Of a stretch of 9,090 nt of DNA, positions 7,300 to 9,090 are shown piece after piece. The stretch spans positions 1 to 9,090 of the forward strand of contig CALGOL010000619.1 in NCBI GenBank assembly GCA_937960755.1. The letters run 5' to 3'. Numbering within the stretch: position 1 is the stretch's first letter; every line of letters starts with the position of its first letter. The translations under genes and the position numbers were made by a program. The stretch comes from an uncultured Azospirillum sp. GTDB taxonomy: Bacteria > Pseudomonadota > Alphaproteobacteria > Azospirillales > Azospirillaceae. The notes below the pieces were generated by a model. It was given only the letters and a program-made list of their open reading frames with translations, was not told the origin of the DNA and did not search any database.

Positions 7300-9090
7300 T
7301 TGAGACGCGAGACGAAATTGGAAACAGACACAAAAATAATTAGCTCGTCCGAAAAATGCGGTTGTTTTGGATGCGCCTTATTAAAATTAACACAAGAAAC
7401 CCCAAGCTCTCAATCCATATATCCAGCTAGTTCTTCTACATATTATATTGAAGCATTATTAGCAGAGTCCGGCAATAGACGCTGGAATTCTGTTCTTGGC
7501 GCATCAGCCACTGTCAGCTATAGTTTTTTAGAAACATTGCCTACAACCTATTCCGGCCGACAAGAAGCCTCCGGCTTCACTTCAATGAATCAAACCCAGC
7601 GCGGCGCGGCGCGTAAAGTTTTAAGCTTGTGGTCTGACGTCGCGAATTTATCATTCACCGAAACCAGCGGAAGCGCCGGCGATATTCGTTTCGGCACGGC
7701 CACCCTGCCGGCGGGCGTCGGCGGATGGGCTTACTACCCCGGAACCGGGAACGGCGGGGACGTCTGGATCAGCAATTACTATTCGCAAAACGCCACCCCC
7801 GCGGCGGGCGACAGCGCTTATTCGCTTTTCGTCCACGAGATCGGTCATGCCTTGGGATTAAAGCATCCAGGCGACTACGACGTGACTGGCGGGGGATCGG
7901 AGGGGCCTTATTTGCCCGCCGCCGAAGATAACGAACAATACACCGCCATGTCGTATCAGTCCCACCCGCACACGGCGGGCAATCCGCTGGGGCCGATGCT
8001 ATATGATATCGCGGCGATACAATATTTATACGGCGTCAACAGCGCCACGCGCAGCGGCGCGGACACGTACTCCTGGAGCGTCGGCGCCGCGCCTATTCAA
8101 GCCATATGGGACGGCGGCGGCTCAGACACTATCGACGCCTCGAACCAGACGGCCAGCCAAGTGATCGACTTGCGCGCCGGAACATTCAGTTCGATCGCCG
8201 GCGGCGTCCAAAATGTCGCGATCGCGTACGGCGCGATTATAGAAAACGCGACAGGCGGCGCCGGTAACGACAGTATCATCGGCAACGGCTTGGCGAACCT
8301 GTTAGTGGGCGGCGGCGGCGGCGACACTTTGACGGGCGGCGGCGGCAATGACGTGCTTTTTGGCGGCGGCGGCGACGACATAGCTTACCTCAACGGCGGA
8401 GTCGTATTCCTTTCTGGAATCGAAAGCGTCATCGGCGCAGCCGGCGCCGTGGACCATGTCGTTCTGGATGGTGGATCCATCTACGTCGGAGCCGACATTG
8501 ACATCGTCATCGGATCGGCCGGCGCTGACGTCGTCACCCTCGGCCCCGGCGGCGCCCGCCTCATCGCCGCCGCGCTGGAGACCCTGACCGGCGGAAGCGG
8601 CCACGATCATGTCGAGCTGGGCAATCGCGGCAACACCGCCACCGTCAGCGGCCTCGACGTGCTGATTGGCGGGCTCAACACCGACGTCGTCACTCTCGGC
8701 CCCGGCGGCGCCCGCCTCATCGTCGCCGCGCTGGAGACCCTGACCGGCGGAAGCGGCCACGATCATGTCGAGCTGGGCAACCGCGGCAACACCGCCACCG
8801 TCAGCGGCCTCGACGTGCTGATCGGCGGGCTCAACACCGACATCGTCACTCTCGGCCCCGGCGGCAATGGTCTTATCGTCGCCGCGCTGGAGACCCTGAC
8901 CGGCGGAAGCGGCCACGATCATGTCGAGCTGGGCAACCGCGGCAACACCGCCACCGTCAGCGGCCTCGACGTGCTGATCGGCGGGCTCAACACCGACATC
9001 GTCACTCTCGGCCCCGGCGGCAATGGTCTTATCGTCGCCGCGCTGGAGACCCTGACCGGCGGAAGCGGCCACGATCATGTCGAGCTGGGC
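7300..9090 (+). CDS. Serralysin-type (M10B) metalloprotease with RTX motifs and long 26/52-residue repeat region, 3' end outside window
   Basis: A zinc protease predicted to leave the cell by type I secretion. The frame is open from 7288 to the window end; at least 597 residues from TTG 7300. No in-frame ATG occurs before 7585, and that ATG lies inside the catalytic domain, so a non-ATG start is required: TTG 7300 has AGG seven bases upstream, TTG 7318 is the alternative. There is no Sec signal, as expected. Residues 20-25 hold three cysteines (CGCFGC). The catalytic domain (about 65-260) contains HEIGHALGLKHPGDY (zinc ligands His179, His183, His189; Glu180) and the Met-turn YTAMSY (Met217, Tyr219). 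It continues through a DIAAIQYLYG segment and WDGGGSDTID as in serralysins. Five RTX nonapeptides follow (319-363). From about 374 the normal serralysin tail is replaced by tandem 26-residue units. The secretion signal must lie beyond the window. Codon use up to about 7560 is noticeably more AT-rich than the rest. The upstream ABC/HlyD genes are the likely exporter. Confidence 0.92.
   Translation, partial: MRRETKLETDTKIISSSEKCGCFGCALLKLTQETPSSQSIYPASSSTYYIEALLAESGNRRWNSVLGASATVSYSFLETLPTTYSGRQEASGFTSMNQTQRGAARKVLSLWSDVANLSFTETSGSAGDIRFGTATLPAGVGGWAYYPGTGNGGDVWISNYYSQNATPAAGDSAYSLFVHEIGHALGLKHPGDYDVTGGGSEGPYLPAAEDNEQYTAMSYQSHPHTAGNPLGPMLYDIAAIQYLYGVNSATRSGADTYSWSVGAAPIQAIWDGGGSDTIDASNQTASQVIDLRAGTFSSIAGGVQNVAIAYGAIIENATGGAGNDSIIGNGLANLLVGGGGGDTLTGGGGNDVLFGGGGDDIAYLNGGVVFLSGIESVIGAAGAVDHVVLDGGSIYVGADIDIVIGSAGADVVTLGPGGARLIAAALETLTGGSGHDHVELGNRGNTATVSGLDVLIGGLNTDVVTLGPGGARLIVAALETLTGGSGHDHVELGNRGNTATVSGLDVLIGGLNTDIVTLGPGGNGLIVAALETLTGGSGHDHVELGNRGNTATVSGLDVLIGGLNTDIVTLGPGGNGLIVAALETLTGGSGHDHVELG
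8254..8388 (+). repeat. Five canonical RTX calcium-binding nonapeptides
   Basis: Five consecutive nine-codon units in the protease frame: GGAGNDSII, GNGLANLLV, GGGGGDTLT, GGGGNDVLF and GGGGDDIAY. Four fit the GGxGxDxUx consensus of the calcium-binding parallel beta-roll; the second is a degenerate copy. In serralysins such a roll follows the catalytic domain directly, as here, and folds on meeting calcium outside the cell. The Gly stretches are written almost wholly with GGC. Confidence 0.9.
8419..9090 (+). repeat. Array of 26-residue units, arranged as 52-residue (156-bp) tandem repeats
   Basis: The 26-codon units begin at 8419, 8497, 8575, 8653, 8731, 8809, 8887, 8965 and 9043 (the last one cut by the window). 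The consensus is roughly L(D/E)xLxGGxxxxDxVxLGxxG, ending in a hydrophobic patch. Two unit types alternate: LETLTGGSGHDHVELG and LDVLIGGLNTDVVTLG. At DNA level the period is 156 bp from 8527: copies at 8527-8682, 8683-8838, 8839-8994 and 8995-9090 (partial). Copies 1 and 2 differ at 4 of 156 bases, copies 2 and 3 at 7, and copies 3 and 4 not at all over the 96 bases visible. The first two units (8419-8574) are diverged. The Gly-Asp pattern is RTX-like, but the spacing is 26 rather than 9. Confidence 0.93.

Noticed and set aside
7356..7430. ATG codons at 7356 and 7371 as starts for the protease
   Set aside because: They are in a different frame, which stops after about two dozen codons; the protease frame at this place encodes the CGCFGC motif.
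8302..9078. A 258-codon open frame on the minus strand with its own repeats
   Set aside because: It is the exact antisense of the protease RTX and 26-residue repeats. Its periodicity only mirrors the coding strand, and the plus frame has catalytic motifs and RTX units.
8527..9090. Tandem repeats considered as a CRISPR array or DNA-level satellite
   Set aside because: The period is 156 bp (a multiple of three) with no unique spacers, and the copies keep an open reading frame with regular Gly/Asp positions, so it is a protein repeat.

Overview
The window reads as chromosomal DNA of a GC-rich proteobacterium, most likely an alphaproteobacterium. The reasons are the strong preference for G/C in third codon positions (glycine is mostly GGC), the family mix (GT61, GmhA, HlyB/HlyD-type secretion, M10B protease with RTX repeats) and the style of the long 26-residue Gly/Asp repeats. 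No rRNA, tRNA, CRISPR, insertion sequence or integrase was seen, so the genus cannot be fixed from the window.

Left part (1-2233, minus strand): a compact cell-surface glycan operon. Read in its own direction it holds a GT8-like glycosyltransferase with a DxD motif (2233-1322), a GT61-family glycosyltransferase (1281-82), and the first 29 codons of a third gene that overlaps the GT61 stop by 8 bases and leaves the window at base 1. Middle (2462-3121, plus strand, divergent): a GmhA-type phosphoheptose isomerase, followed by a hairpin plus T-run that looks like an intrinsic terminator.

Right part (3198-9090, plus strand): a type I secretion locus. It encodes a HlyB-like ABC transporter whose N-terminal C39-like domain has lost its catalytic residues, a HlyD-like membrane-fusion protein, a small helical protein resembling DUF6165, and a large secreted protein that starts at 7300 (apparently TTG) and is still open at the window end. 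This last protein is the most interesting item. It is a serralysin-type zinc metalloprotease with five canonical RTX nonapeptides. Where a normal serralysin would finish, it runs into near-identical 52-residue repeats, each made of two diverged 26-residue units. No outer-membrane TolC-type gene and no serralysin inhibitor gene lies in the window.

Likely logic (inference): the ABC/HlyD pair exports the protease-repeat protein to the cell surface, while the neighbouring heptose and glycosyltransferase genes build surface polysaccharide or LPS, or possibly decorate the secreted protein. Each family is known. What may be new is the combined architecture and the expanding repeat array.
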